Origin: an uncultured Cytophagales bacterium
GTDB lineage: Bacteria; Bacteroidota; Bacteroidia; Cytophagales; Thermonemataceae
Length of the DNA stretch: 61,990 bases
Assembly: GCA_937911505.1 (NCBI GenBank)
Contig: CALEMF010000038.1
Span: forward strand, 1 to 61,990
Direction: 5' to 3'
Every line of letters begins with the position of its first letter. The first letter of the stretch is position 1. A model generated the notes under the pieces. The model was not told where the DNA came from. It saw nothing but the letters and a program-made list of their open reading frames with translations, and ran no database searches. Below, one piece after another: positions 34,903-44,528 of the stretch. Both the position numbers and the translations under genes were made by a program.

Positions 34903-35412
34903 TTACACAGAGGTAGCATTATCTATGGCTTTAGCAAAAGCTGCTATACGAGCCGTATTATCCTCACCTACTACAGTGTGTGCATCACATACGTACTCCA
35001 TAGCTAAGTATTGGGCTGATTCTTTAAAGGGCAGCCAGAAGAACTCGCCTAGGTTACCACCAGCCGAACAACTCACTACTGCCATTTTTTTACCTTTCAG
35101 TTTCCTTCCTAATGCCTTTTCAATGGTTACCAGATCGGTCAATCTATCGAAAAATACCTTCATAATGCCACTCATCGCATACCAGTATACAGGAGTTGCT
35201 AAAATCAGCAGGTCGTAGTTTTCAATAATTCTTTCCATCAGTGGCAGGTAGTCATCTGTACGATTAGCATTTTCATAGTCGTAATATCCTATGTTGTAAT
35301 CATTCAAGTCGATTACCTCACAACCTAGAAGTAATTTCAGTTCGTTGACGACTGCCGCCGTATTACCATCTTTTCGCGCACTTCCAACAATTATCACTTT
35401 ATTCATTGGCAA
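34903..35412 (-). CDS. flavodoxin-like NADPH-dependent FMN reductase family protein
   Basis: 169 residues. Opening VIIVGSARKDGNTAAVVNEL is the FMN phosphate loop of the NADPH-dependent FMN reductase/WrbA-like group; LLILATPVYWYAMSGIMKVFFDRL is the second flavin-contact segment. Likely a flavoprotein quinone or azo reductase, cytoplasmic. It lies 11 bp downstream of the cytochrome c gene on the same strand, so it may share its transcript. Confidence 0.88.
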   Translation of the reverse strand: MPMNKVIIVGSARKDGNTAAVVNELKLLLGCEVIDLNDYNIGYYDYENANRTDDYLPLMERIIENYDLLILATPVYWYAMSGIMKVFFDRLTDLVTIEKALGRKLKGKKMAVVSCSAGGNLGEFFWLPFKESAQYLAMEYVCDAHTVVGEDNTARIAAFAKAIDNATSV

Positions 35413-35423
35413 AGGAAAGAGGG

Positions 35424-35876
35424 TTATTGCTTTTTAATGTTTGCTACCTGTTGCGCTGTGATTATTCCCTTGTAGGTATTGCCCCACGTATTAAGGATGT
35501 AGTTGGTTACGTCGGCTACTTCTTTATCATTGAGCCCCATCGAAGGCATGTTACCGTCATAGGTCTTACCGTTCACGGTAATTTTCCCTTTCTGCCCGTA
35601 CTTGATGCCTCGAATACTTTCAGTAAGGTTTTTCATTAGATAATCAGACCCTGCCAAAGGCGGAAAAGTAGGCGCTACCCCTTCTCCTGAAGGTAAATGG
35701 CAAGTCATACAGAGTTCGTCGTAGATAAGCTTTCCTCGTTTAATACTTTCTGCCTTCGGATCAGGTTGAGGCGATATTATGGGTAGCTTGGTTGGCTCCT
35801 TCACAGAAGAAAGCCCTCCCCAAGTAATTGTTAAGAACAAGCCTGTAGTGGCTATCGAAATAAGTTTGGTCATCAT
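35424..35876 (-). CDS. periplasmic mono-haem cytochrome c
   Basis: 150 residues with an N-terminal signal (LISIATTGLFLTITWGG). One haem motif, CMTCH at residues 56-60, with a Met ligand likely in DGNMPSMG. Cytochrome c class I fold, similar to carriers paired with dehydrogenases. It starts 15 bp downstream of the PQQ-type sugar dehydrogenase gene, so it is probably its electron acceptor. Confidence 0.88.
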   Translation of the reverse strand: MMTKLISIATTGLFLTITWGGLSSVKEPTKLPIISPQPDPKAESIKRGKLIYDELCMTCHLPSGEGVAPTFPPLAGSDYLMKNLTESIRGIKYGQKGKITVNGKTYDGNMPSMGLNDKEVADVTNYILNTWGNTYKGIITAQQVANIKKQ

Positions 35877-35891
35877 AATAAGCGCCGCGCG

Positions 35892-37010
35892 TTATGACTT
35901 AGGTACTACTTTAAAAATGCCCTCTCCTTCTACTGCTACGTAAATGTAGCCATCAGGTGCTTGCCGTACGTTTCTTACACGACCGATGTTTTCAAAGAGC
36001 TTTTCTCGCTTAGTTACCTGATTATTCTCAATGACACACCTTTCTAAATACTGAAATACCAAAGAACCTACTAGTAAGCTTCCCTTCCAATCGGGATACT
36101 TATCAGAAGTAACGAAGGTCATACCACAAGGGGCAATAGAGGGAACCCAATAGTAGAAAGGTTGCTCCATACCTGGGAGTGCGGTATCTTCCGTAATCGT
36201 TGTACCGTTGTAGTTAATGCCATAAGTAATTTTAGGCCAACCGTAGTTTTTACTAGGTTGTATAAGGTTGATCTCATCACCTCCTTTTGGGCCATGCTCG
36301 TGTACCCAGATCACACCTGTTTCAGGATGCTTTACCATCCCCTGCGGGTTTCTATGCCCATAGCTGTAAACGGCTTTTTTGGCGTTGGGCTCATCTACAA
36401 AGGGATTATCGGTAGGAATGCGCCCATCATCGTGGATACGATAAATTTTTCCTCCATCACGGGTAATGTCTTGTGGATTTTGATCACGACTGTAGCGATC
36501 ACCAATAGAAAAATAGAGCAGCCCATCTGACCCAAACTCCATTCTTGATCCAAAATGCGTTCCGCTAGAAGTATTAGGGGTTCCTTTATAAAGTATCTCT
36601 TGGTCGGTAAGGCGATTGCCACTTAGCTTTGCACGCATCACAGCCGTGTGTCCTCCATTTCCACCTTCAGGCGATGAGTAGGAGATGTAAATCCAGCCAT
36701 TTTCTTCGTAATTAGGATGTAGCTCCAGATCAAGCAACCCTCCTTGCCCTCTTGTGTACACGGCAGGTGGATTTTCGATGCTTTGTTTTTTACCTTCCTT
36801 ATACAATAGTAAAGCCCCTGTTTTTTCAGAAACTAAGATACTTCCATCAGGGAGGAAAGCCATTCCCCAAGGAATCTCCAACTCTGGTACCACCAGTTCG
36901 GTGGTATAGGTCATTTCAGTAGGTGTGGCAATGGCAGGCTCATTTTCTTGGGTGCAGCCTATACTAGGTAAAAGAAAAAACAACAATATGATATAGAGTG
37001 ATTTTAACAT
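35892..37010 (-). CDS. PQQ-dependent sugar dehydrogenase (soluble aldose dehydrogenase type), lipoprotein
   Basis: About 372 residues from the second ATG (37010, MLKSLYIILLFFLLPSIGC), a lipoprotein signal; ATG 37025 adds five residues. A six-bladed propeller of the soluble glucose dehydrogenase family: LEIPWGMAFLPDGSILVSEK, GQGGLLDLELHPNYEENGWIY, RMEFGSDGLLYFSIGDR and GHRNPQGMVKHPETG, with His and Arg residues that contact PQQ. Oxidises aldoses at the cell surface. No PQQ synthesis genes lie in the window, so the cofactor may be taken up. Confidence 0.9.
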   Translation of the reverse strand: MLKSLYIILLFFLLPSIGCTQENEPAIATPTEMTYTTELVVPELEIPWGMAFLPDGSILVSEKTGALLLYKEGKKQSIENPPAVYTRGQGGLLDLELHPNYEENGWIYISYSSPEGGNGGHTAVMRAKLSGNRLTDQEILYKGTPNTSSGTHFGSRMEFGSDGLLYFSIGDRYSRDQNPQDITRDGGKIYRIHDDGRIPTDNPFVDEPNAKKAVYSYGHRNPQGMVKHPETGVIWVHEHGPKGGDEINLIQPSKNYGWPKITYGINYNGTTITEDTALPGMEQPFYYWVPSIAPCGMTFVTSDKYPDWKGSLLVGSLVFQYLERCVIENNQVTKREKLFENIGRVRNVRQAPDGYIYVAVEGEGIFKVVPKS

Positions 37011-37025
37011 ATTCTTAGGAATCAA

Positions 37026-37455
37026 TGGTGGTTATTTTGACTACGCTTTCTAAGGTACAATAGTTTAAAGAAATGTCATTCTTCTTTTGTAAAATTTGTA
37101 ATCTTTTTAATTATTTCTCAGTCGCGCTATCACTGCCAACCGAATTTATTTTTCTAGTGAAAACGAAGAGATAGTTAGGTAAAAGAATGGTCTACTTATA
37201 GTTGTCTGCTGAATGCACGTAAGGATAGACGGGCATTTGCAAAAACACGTACAAAGACGCTTTCCTACATCATCATAATGGTTAATTGCCTTTATAAATG
37301 TTTAGTCATCAGTCTATTTTTTATGCATTTGGTCACCACCTATTTTTTAGGTAAAAGAAGGAAAACGCTTCTTTAATGAGTGATTAAAAGATAATACATC
37401 CTTCTTTCACTCGCTCATTCACACAATCACCCATTCAGTCCCTCAACCCAATCGT
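37026..37455. other. 430-bp intergenic gap, nothing recognised
   Basis: A/T-rich stretch between two minus-strand genes. It must hold the promoter of the sugar dehydrogenase gene and the end of the upstream hydrolase unit. No 30-bp repeat unit, FNR-type box or long hairpin was seen. Confidence 0.5.
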
Positions 37456-38490
37456 CTATTTTTCTTCTATAAAGTTTACTATTGCCTCCACTAGTTGTTT
37501 TCTTCCACGCTCAGGTTTATCAAGAAATACGTAGTGCGTACCAGGTAAGGTGATTACACGTTTTCGGGCGGTGCTAGGTAAGTCATCGTTTATGGCTTTT
37601 ATATCTTCTGGTCGCGACCAAAAATCTAATTCAGTCCTAATGACAAGCGTTGGAGTAGTAATTTGACGAGCGCTCCAGTATTGCTTTCCTAACGACATGT
37701 AAAAGCTTTCCTCTCGGTATCCGCCCGGCACTTTCATTTGGGTAGTATCTTCCCCGAAGCTTACGGCTGTATTCCTGTAGTGTTCCATCACCAAGGAATC
37801 GCGCCAAAGTTGTTTGTTTGCTACGGGAATGGTAGCGTGCCATTTTCGTACTAACCCTTCCCTACCAGAGACACGATAAGGCTGCGTTCGTTGAAACTGA
37901 GTAGTATCTTCTTCCTTCCAAAAGAACTTTCTGAGCTCCCAAGGCGCCTTTACGCCATAGAGCGAGTTTAAAGAAATAAAATGAGCCAGCTTTTTACTGT
38001 GCTTTGTAGCATAATAACCACCCCAATGTCCTCCTGTAGCCCAGCCAAAGAGCGAAACCTGCTTTACCTTTTCTCTCTTCCGAATAGCTTCTATTACATG
38101 GTCGATGTCCGTGGCAACTTCTTTGTAGTTTCCAATAAGAAGCGTGGTGTCTTGTGCATCATAAGTAGGTAAAGTAGACTGTTCCCACCCTCTAGCATTC
38201 ATCATGTACACTTTGAAACCTGCCCTTATTAAATCTTTGACAAAAGAACCTTCAGGAACCTCATTATCAAAAGAGGCCAATACGCCTGGCCCACCTCCAT
38301 GCAATAATAACAACGGATATTTGTACTTAGGTACTGCTTGTGTGTTTGTGAATGCTCTTACAAACAGCTTGACCTTGTCAGTACTTTCTACAAAAAAATC
38401 TTCGTAGGTAATATTTTGACCACTCAGTGGTTGCAGAAGGCCCAGCCAAAAAAGCCCCAAAAATAATGTAGCTAACTTATGTCTATGCAT
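37456..38490 (-). CDS. secreted alpha/beta hydrolase-like protein lacking the nucleophile Ser
   Basis: About 344 residues from ATG at 38490 (MHRHKLATLFLGLFWLGLL), which gives a good signal peptide; two in-frame ATGs lie upstream (38526, 38508). Fold motifs: oxyanion loop LLLLHGGGPGV, GFKVYMMNARGWEQS, and the C-terminal His in LPGTHYVFLDKP. At the nucleophile elbow the usual G-x-S-x-G reads FGWATGG: the serine is alanine (GCT, 38038-38040). It may be non-catalytic or use another residue. It lies 45 bp after the DUF2911 gene and may be the last member of that unit. Confidence 0.8.
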   Translation of the reverse strand: MHRHKLATLFLGLFWLGLLQPLSGQNITYEDFFVESTDKVKLFVRAFTNTQAVPKYKYPLLLLHGGGPGVLASFDNEVPEGSFVKDLIRAGFKVYMMNARGWEQSTLPTYDAQDTTLLIGNYKEVATDIDHVIEAIRKREKVKQVSLFGWATGGHWGGYYATKHSKKLAHFISLNSLYGVKAPWELRKFFWKEEDTTQFQRTQPYRVSGREGLVRKWHATIPVANKQLWRDSLVMEHYRNTAVSFGEDTTQMKVPGGYREESFYMSLGKQYWSARQITTPTLVIRTELDFWSRPEDIKAINDDLPSTARKRVITLPGTHYVFLDKPERGRKQLVEAIVNFIEEK

Positions 38491-38571
38491 CAAATACCGA
38501 AGAACCATATTGATTATAACGAGCAAGCAAACAAAATATTTTGAGGCATTACTAGGGTTTCTTCAAAATAG

Positions 38572-39129
38572 TTAAGCCTTTACCTCCACCTCAATCTTTA
38601 TCTTTTCCCACTGCATTACAATTTTCCCTTCACCTTTCTCGCCTGGTACCACCTTGTATAGAAGCTGCTCTGTATGATCACTTTCTTGGGGTTTTACCTG
38701 AAAACGTAGTACATCTTCTTTGGCATCATACTCGTCGGTGAGGTGTTGCTCCCAGTTTTTATTAAAAATGACCGACCACTCTTCTTCAGAAGGAATGGTA
38801 AAGAAAGCATACTTACCTTTAGGAAGTGTTTGCCCATTGATCACTACATCCTCGTAAAAGGCAATAGTGGTAGCATTATGGGCACCTGTCACCCATACTT
38901 CGTCGTAGGCCACTAGACCACCCCAGATAGTACGCCCTCTTACACTAGGGGCGTTGTAAGTAATATGTACATGGGTATCGCCGATGTTGTCCATAGCAGT
39001 ACGTGAAGGGCTTTTTTGCGTACCCTCTTGAGCAGTTGCTTGTGTATGATCGTGCTGATGCTCTTCGCTGGTTGGCTGACAAGCCCAAAGGCTACTGATA
39101 ATCAATAAACTAGTGAATCTATATTTCAT
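38572..39129 (-). CDS. DUF2911 lipoprotein
   Basis: 185 residues. Lipoprotein signal FTSLLIISSLWACQP, then a His-rich stretch (EEHQHDHTQA) that could bind metal. The body has the DUF2911 pattern: VRGRTIWGGLVAYDEVWVTGAHNATTI, LPKGKYAFFTIPSEEEWSVIFNKNW, and DVLRFQVKP. Function of the family is unknown. Lies 33 bp after the PepSY gene in the metal island; the His cluster fits that setting. Confidence 0.88.
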   Translation of the reverse strand: MKYRFTSLLIISSLWACQPTSEEHQHDHTQATAQEGTQKSPSRTAMDNIGDTHVHITYNAPSVRGRTIWGGLVAYDEVWVTGAHNATTIAFYEDVVINGQTLPKGKYAFFTIPSEEEWSVIFNKNWEQHLTDEYDAKEDVLRFQVKPQESDHTEQLLYKVVPGEKGEGKIVMQWEKIKIEVEVKA

Positions 39130-39162
39130 CTTATCTCTCGTTAATATTTATTTACAACAATG

Positions 39163-40656
39163 TTACTTTATTTTTATAAAAAGGGCTAGCCCAAAAAGAC
39201 TTACCACCAATACCCCCAACGCCGAAAGCATCGTGGTGAGGTCTCTCACATCTTTACCTGCCCAGGCCATAAAAGAAAATTTATGGAACACCCCAAAAGA
39301 GAAGCCCTCTGCCCGATCTATATTTTCGATTTTAGCGGCTAATCTTGCGGTGCTGGTTTCTACGTAATACGCAGTCTGTTGTGGGGTATTATAATGCAGC
39401 TTTACAACAGGCAAGCGTTTAAAAACAAAGCCGTACTCTTCATCAAATCTGGTTAATACAGCTTTTTCTACCAGATTTTGAGAAGAGATGACTGTAATTT
39501 CTCCTGTCTTCTCTTGTATTTGCTGGTTAAACTGTTCCGCTAGATATACGGCATACCGTAAGTCACCCTCTGGCAATACTTCGCCTGTTTGGAGATGTAG
39601 GTAATTTACCTCACTTCCTTTCCCTTCAGCTTTCGCCTGCACAAGGCGAAAGTAGGGTGTTCCTGCGATGGTAGCAAGTCCCATATTTAGCAAGGGGGCT
39701 CCTTGTATGGCAGGAAGCTGTTTTGGAAGTGTATTGGTTTCAGTAATAGGTTCGTATACATAGCTTGGTAAATGATTGGGTTCGTATTTACGAGTAGCGT
39801 GAAAAGCACCACTAAAAGCGAAGGTAAAAGTTACCAATGCCGTTGCCAATCCTATCTGTCGATGGTATTTTCTCAAAATACCTATACGATTACCAGCTTT
39901 TGGCTTTCTAAATTTTTTCCAAAGCATCCCGTAAATAACCAAACCACTTAGCGCTGACAAGATGATAATCCCTAAGAGTACAATCATAAAGGTAACCCGT
40001 ATGGTATTGTTCGTGATGGCGCCTAAAAAAGACCAATTATGGAAAATATCAAAAATCCACAAAAAGGCTTTTCTGGAGGTAGGATTATACGTACCCAGAC
40101 GACTAGAAGCGGTCTCTACGTATATAGTCATCCCGTCTGATCGAGCGAAATCTACTTTCCAAACAGGTAGTAAACGGTTGATGGACTTGTAGGTTGCATC
40201 GAAATCAGTTTGCAACGTAATCGCCTTGATAGCACTTGTCTGGTCTTCTAAAAAGTACCTTGCTAGCCAGATGGCGTAGGCTTTGTCGCCATTCTCTAAT
40301 AGTTTACCCGTAGTGGCATCCAAATAAAGCAGTTGGTCTTTAGCACTTTTTACTTGATAGTAAGTTTTCCCCTCAAACGCTACTAGTTGAAAGGCTTTCA
40401 GTGCCTCAATACGATTCTTTTCCAATACTTCCCGAAGGGAAAGACTCATCTGGTCTTTGTTGATAGGCTTCGGTACCAAAAAGGTATTAGGAATGGTCGG
40501 TTTAAACCAATTGGCCATAAAAGGGTGCATCAGCCCAGAAAGTGTCCAGAAAATAACAGGGATAACAGTGATGATCCCTATGATACGATGCCAGCGATAC
40601 AAACGACGGCGGAGCCCTGTCGTCTTATTGGATGATTTTACTAATGTCTTTTCCAT
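39163..40656 (-). CDS. PepSY-domain (PepSY-associated TM) membrane protein
   Basis: 497 residues with four membrane helices: RIIGIITVIPVIFWTLSGLMH near the start, two in the middle (MIVLLGIIILSALSGLVIYG; GLATALVTFTFAFSGAFHA) and one at the end. PepSY-like beta-alpha-beta units lie between (GKTYYQVKSAKDQLLYLDATTGKLL). These proteins often accompany TonB receptors for metals or siderophores and may reduce the metal (FoxB-like). The ATG lies 1 bp after the TonB receptor stop, so translation is coupled. Confidence 0.85.
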   Translation of the reverse strand: MEKTLVKSSNKTTGLRRRLYRWHRIIGIITVIPVIFWTLSGLMHPFMANWFKPTIPNTFLVPKPINKDQMSLSLREVLEKNRIEALKAFQLVAFEGKTYYQVKSAKDQLLYLDATTGKLLENGDKAYAIWLARYFLEDQTSAIKAITLQTDFDATYKSINRLLPVWKVDFARSDGMTIYVETASSRLGTYNPTSRKAFLWIFDIFHNWSFLGAITNNTIRVTFMIVLLGIIILSALSGLVIYGMLWKKFRKPKAGNRIGILRKYHRQIGLATALVTFTFAFSGAFHATRKYEPNHLPSYVYEPITETNTLPKQLPAIQGAPLLNMGLATIAGTPYFRLVQAKAEGKGSEVNYLHLQTGEVLPEGDLRYAVYLAEQFNQQIQEKTGEITVISSQNLVEKAVLTRFDEEYGFVFKRLPVVKLHYNTPQQTAYYVETSTARLAAKIENIDRAEGFSFGVFHKFSFMAWAGKDVRDLTTMLSALGVLVVSLFGLALFIKIK

Positions 40657-40657
40657 C

Positions 40658-42961
40658 TTACATTTGATTAAGGAAATATTTTACACCTACCCCACCATAC
40701 CACATGGTTTCAGGAGAGGGTTGGAAATAAGGAGGAGGCGCATCAGGCACAAAAGAACGCGCATTGAGGGCGATACGAGAACTGTATTTTTCATTCAGTA
40801 AGTTATCTACTCCTACATAGGCATTCAGCCCTACCCGTTTTGCCAGTACTTTTTCATACCCAAGCTTTACATTCAATAGGCGATAGGCAGGATTGAAATC
40901 TGTATTGGCATCATTCATAGGCATTTCATCATTATAGAAGTAGGTAGTGTTGAAGTAGAAGCCTGAGCGGGTATAAATGTCTAATCCTACATTAACCACC
41001 CAAGGCATGACACCCGTCAAGGCATTGCCTGCGAAATCGGCAGTTACTTCATCATCTGCGTTCAGAATTTGGTATTCCTCAAACTGGAAATCGGAGTAAG
41101 CCACCGTTGCAAAAGGTTTGATCGTCTCAATGAAGCCGCTCTCTTCTACCACCCAATCATAAGAAAGACCTAGCTCTACCCCATTACGGCTGGTACGCCC
41201 AGCATTGTTGTAGACGGTTACATTTTGCTCTACTGACTGGGGAATGAGCTCGTCTGACACATCAAAGCGAAAAATAGCCGCCTGATAATTCAAACGTTTG
41301 TTTAAGAAAGTACCTTTGGCATTTAGCTCGTAGTTCACGCCCGTTTCGGGTCTAAGAGCCGTATTGAGGGAACCATCAACATTTCTGGCTTCTGTAACCG
41401 TAGGGGGAGCAAAACCATAACTCACACTGGCATGCAGGGCGTGGTTTTCGCTGACTAGGTACGACAAGGCCGCTCGTGGCGTCCACTCGGGATCGAATGT
41501 CCTCACATCTGTACGCTCAGGCTGTAAGTAATCGAGCACATCATACTCAATACGGTTATAACTGATGCCTAGTGTCAGTAGCCATTGGTCTGTTAGTGAA
41601 GTCTCTGACTGGTAAAAAAGGCTATACTGGGTATTATTCTGGTCGGCATTTAGAATGATGTCGCCTTCTTCTCCTTCATTATTAACGTAACGCAACTGTC
41701 GACTAATACCATTCAAGTATTCTCCACCTACCGTAAAACGTGTTTTAAAACGACTCATATTCGGCTCAAATACAAAGCGAGTGCGGCCACCGTAGCTTTG
41801 GTAACCCGTGCGCAAGTAGGCAAAAGCCAGTGGATGGTCTAATTCGTAGAAAGAAGTGAACAAGCTACTGACATTTCTAAAACTTTCTGTAAACTGATAA
41901 TCGTGTGAAACCCCAATGCGTGTCCAAGTCTGGTCGCGGGCAGCCTGTTGTTCCAAGTTCCTAGGGTCCGCCTGTCTGCGGTCTTCTTCTACTTGTTGCT
42001 GGTTGATGAATCCTGGGATCTCAGAAAGTTGGGTCGTTCTATTGATAAACACTGAAACCGTTTGCTGGTCAGAGGGGTAAAACTGTAGACTCGTGGTGAG
42101 AAAACGACGCACATCGCTGCTGTAATCTCTGTAACCGTCGAGTTGTTGCCAACCGTAAGTAGCCGCTATGTTCATTTTATCGTTTCCTACCTTGTAGGTA
42201 GAAGATAAGCGAGCAAGCCCATAGTCACCTACCAGCGCATCTGTAGAGAGGCTCTGCTCGCCATAGGCTGACTTCTGCACTTGGAAATTAAGCACACCGC
42301 CTGTCCCAAAGCCATAAATGCTTGAGGCAGGCCCTTTGATTACTTCTACCCTGCCCAGCGTAGCCACGTCGAGTCCTTCTATTCTTGTAAAACCATCTGC
42401 TTCGGTGAGTGGAATATCATTTACGTAAAATTTTAAATTTCTATTACCAAAAGCCGAACGTACGCCTACGCCCCTAATCGAAATACGGGTATCAGAAAGA
42501 TTACTTTGGTCTACGCGTACGCCTGGAATAGTATTGAGAACAGGTTGTAAAGAAATGGTATTGGCACGTTGTAGCTCTTTTTCTGTAATCAGTCCTACCG
42601 AGCCTGCTACTTCTTGTAGGCGCTTTTCATTGGCAAATCCAGTCACCACCACCTCATTAAGGTAAAGGTTGTTGGGTTTAAGACTGATGTTCAGCGAGGT
42701 ATTATTCCTTATGGGGACAGTTACTGACTCGTAGCTGATATAGCCTACCTCTAAGGTTACTTCTGCTTGGGGTACTTCTAAGGTAAAGTTTCCCTTGGTG
42801 TTTGTTACTACCCCCTCGGTAGTGCCTGCTATTTTTACAGTAGCGCCTATGAGTGGTTCTTGGGTTTGGCTGTCTACTACCCTCCCCTTGATAGTTTTTT
42901 GTGCAAAGGCAGTATAGTAGCCTAAGCATAGGATAGATATGATGAAAATGTACTTTTTCAT
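40658..42961 (-). CDS. TonB-dependent outer membrane receptor
   Basis: 767 residues. A signal peptide (IFIISILCLGYYTAFAQ) is followed by a carboxypeptidase-regulatory-like domain (TIKGRVVDSQTQEPLIGATV), a plug domain (NEVVVTGFANEKRLQEVAGS, IKGPASSIYGFGTGGVLNF) and a 22-strand barrel ending in aromatic GGVGVKYFLNQM. Size and lack of a SusD partner point to metal or metallophore uptake rather than glycans. It sits after the MbnP/MbnH-like genes and one small Cys protein, so copper or copper-chelate uptake is likely; iron-siderophore import is the alternative. Confidence 0.92.
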   Translation of the reverse strand: MKKYIFIISILCLGYYTAFAQKTIKGRVVDSQTQEPLIGATVKIAGTTEGVVTNTKGNFTLEVPQAEVTLEVGYISYESVTVPIRNNTSLNISLKPNNLYLNEVVVTGFANEKRLQEVAGSVGLITEKELQRANTISLQPVLNTIPGVRVDQSNLSDTRISIRGVGVRSAFGNRNLKFYVNDIPLTEADGFTRIEGLDVATLGRVEVIKGPASSIYGFGTGGVLNFQVQKSAYGEQSLSTDALVGDYGLARLSSTYKVGNDKMNIAATYGWQQLDGYRDYSSDVRRFLTTSLQFYPSDQQTVSVFINRTTQLSEIPGFINQQQVEEDRRQADPRNLEQQAARDQTWTRIGVSHDYQFTESFRNVSSLFTSFYELDHPLAFAYLRTGYQSYGGRTRFVFEPNMSRFKTRFTVGGEYLNGISRQLRYVNNEGEEGDIILNADQNNTQYSLFYQSETSLTDQWLLTLGISYNRIEYDVLDYLQPERTDVRTFDPEWTPRAALSYLVSENHALHASVSYGFAPPTVTEARNVDGSLNTALRPETGVNYELNAKGTFLNKRLNYQAAIFRFDVSDELIPQSVEQNVTVYNNAGRTSRNGVELGLSYDWVVEESGFIETIKPFATVAYSDFQFEEYQILNADDEVTADFAGNALTGVMPWVVNVGLDIYTRSGFYFNTTYFYNDEMPMNDANTDFNPAYRLLNVKLGYEKVLAKRVGLNAYVGVDNLLNEKYSSRIALNARSFVPDAPPPYFQPSPETMWYGGVGVKYFLNQM

Positions 42962-43062
42962 GGAAATAAATAACTAAATGATCATTGATAAAATAATAAT
43001 ATGGGCTACTCCTATCCGTCACCTATAAGTAACTGGACGAGTAGCGAAAAGTAAGCATTGGG

Positions 43063-43440
43063 TTACCCAATAGGCGGGCGAAAGAGCGGGGTAAGGTGCG
43101 GTTCTTTACAATGAATGGTAGCGAAGCGCGTCACCTGATCATCTAGTAGTTGAACACTTCTTTCCACCCCAATTGCAAGCCTCGACGATGAAAAATAATT
43201 TAACTCTATGGGTCTTTTTGCGCCCTCTGCAGGCTGCTCTTGCTCTTGTGGTGTAGTCTTTTGCAGCCGTTCTTTGAGTTGGCAAACCCCTTTACAGGTA
43301 TTATTTTCGACCTCTTTCTCTATACAGTAATAGGTAGCGATAAAATCTTGATTGAACTTGAAGGAAATAAGTATCCAAGTTCGACTCGTGATTTGTACGA
43401 CTAACAAGCCTAGTAACCCTATAGTAATAAGCTTTTTCAA
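43063..43440 (-). CDS. small membrane-anchored Cys-motif protein, copy A
   Basis: 125 residues. One N-terminal hydrophobic helix (LITIGLLGLLVVQITSRTWILI), then IATYYCIEKEVENNTCKGVCQLKERLQ, a helix with three Cys (C-x9-C-x3-C), a Gln/Glu/Pro-rich linker, and a tail with a late Cys and FRPPIG. Copy B at 45529-45897 has the same plan, including the TCKGxCxLK motif and a tail ending HPPRI. It lies between the MbnH-like and TonB receptor genes. Similar small proteins occur beside TonB receptors in Bacteroidota; a metal-binding or delivery role is inferred. Confidence 0.75.
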   Translation of the reverse strand: MKKLITIGLLGLLVVQITSRTWILISFKFNQDFIATYYCIEKEVENNTCKGVCQLKERLQKTTPQEQEQPAEGAKRPIELNYFSSSRLAIGVERSVQLLDDQVTRFATIHCKEPHLTPLFRPPIG

Positions 43441-43461
43441 AGTGATGTCATATCATTTAGT

Positions 43462-44523
43462 TTAGCGGATAATATCGGTACCTGTCTCTGCAAATCGTTT
43501 ATCTCGTAGAAATTCCTCGTCAGTAAGGGTTTTTAAAAAGGCAATCAGTTGGAGTTTTTCTTCTTGCGTAAGCGGAATACCCCGTTGATCACCACGAATC
43601 AGTAAGCTATCTAGGTTAGGCGTGTCTTGCACCCCGCCTTGGTAATGGTTGAGCACTTGCTCTAGCGTGTAAAAGCGCCCATCATGCATATAGGGGAAAG
43701 TATTGGCTACGTTACGCAAACTAGGTACTTTAAACTTGTACTTATCACTTTCTAGCTGTGTGATTCTGTAACGTCCTACATCGTTATGGTGACTAATCGC
43801 CAGGCCATTATTACGATAGGTCATATCTGAGAATAGTTCTCCACTATGACAACTGGCACATTTCTGTTCAAACAAACGTAAACCTGCCATTTCTTTTTCA
43901 TTTAATTCTACTTCTCCTCGCTTGTACTGATCGTAGCGAGCGTTGGCAGAAACCATCAACACCACAAACTGTGATAGCGCTTTCGAAAAACGTTCGTAAT
44001 TGATTTCTTTTGTACCAAAAGCTGCCTCAAAGCGGGCAGGGTAATCGGGATGTGCCCTTAGCCTTTTTAGCACATTTTCCATTGACTCGTCCATCTCTAC
44101 AGGATCTTCAATAGGTACAATATGGAACATGTCTAAGTTATTTACGCCGCCATCCCAAAAAAACTCCTTCTGCCACGCCATATTCGCCAGCGAAGGGGCG
44201 TTGCGCGTGCCCAGGCGATCTTCAATACCATGGCTTACATCATGAAAGTGGTGCGTAAAAGCAGTGCCTTGAATATGGCAACTTCCACAAGCAATGGTGT
44301 AGTCACGCGAAAGAATGCCATCGTAAAAAAGCAGCCGCCCCAAGGCAAATACTTCTGACGATACTGGATTTTCACGTAGATTATAGGTAGGCGCAGGAAA
44401 GGAAGCAGGTTGCTCAAAAGCAATCGCTTGTGCATCTGTGGCTTCTTCTTGTACTGACTGGCAAGCCACCATTAATCCCAACCAACTCATCCATATCGTT
44501 ACTAATCTTTTTCTTACAGTCAT
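43462..44523 (-). CDS. MbnH-like dihaem cytochrome c peroxidase family protein
   Basis: 353 residues. Lipoprotein-type signal (WMSWLGLMVACQSV). Two haem motifs: CGSCH near residue 79 with AFTHH after it, and CASCH near 221. MauG/CCP landmarks include FALGRLLFYDGILSRD, RNAPSLANMAWQ and VPSLRNVANTFPYMHDGRFYTLEQVL. It starts 5 bp after the MbnP-like gene. In characterised pairs MbnH oxidises a Trp of MbnP to kynurenine to build a copper site; that chemistry is inferred here from the pairing. A bacterial peroxidase against hydrogen peroxide is the alternative. Confidence 0.88.
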   Translation of the reverse strand: MTVRKRLVTIWMSWLGLMVACQSVQEEATDAQAIAFEQPASFPAPTYNLRENPVSSEVFALGRLLFYDGILSRDYTIACGSCHIQGTAFTHHFHDVSHGIEDRLGTRNAPSLANMAWQKEFFWDGGVNNLDMFHIVPIEDPVEMDESMENVLKRLRAHPDYPARFEAAFGTKEINYERFSKALSQFVVLMVSANARYDQYKRGEVELNEKEMAGLRLFEQKCASCHSGELFSDMTYRNNGLAISHHNDVGRYRITQLESDKYKFKVPSLRNVANTFPYMHDGRFYTLEQVLNHYQGGVQDTPNLDSLLIRGDQRGIPLTQEEKLQLIAFLKTLTDEEFLRDKRFAETGTDIIR

Positions 44524-44528
44524 ACCAA

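Noticed and set aside
42966..43461. FNR-type box near 43447 (TGAT-N5-ATCA)
   Set aside because: Spacer is five, not four, and the site lies just upstream of a small gene within the island; not counted.
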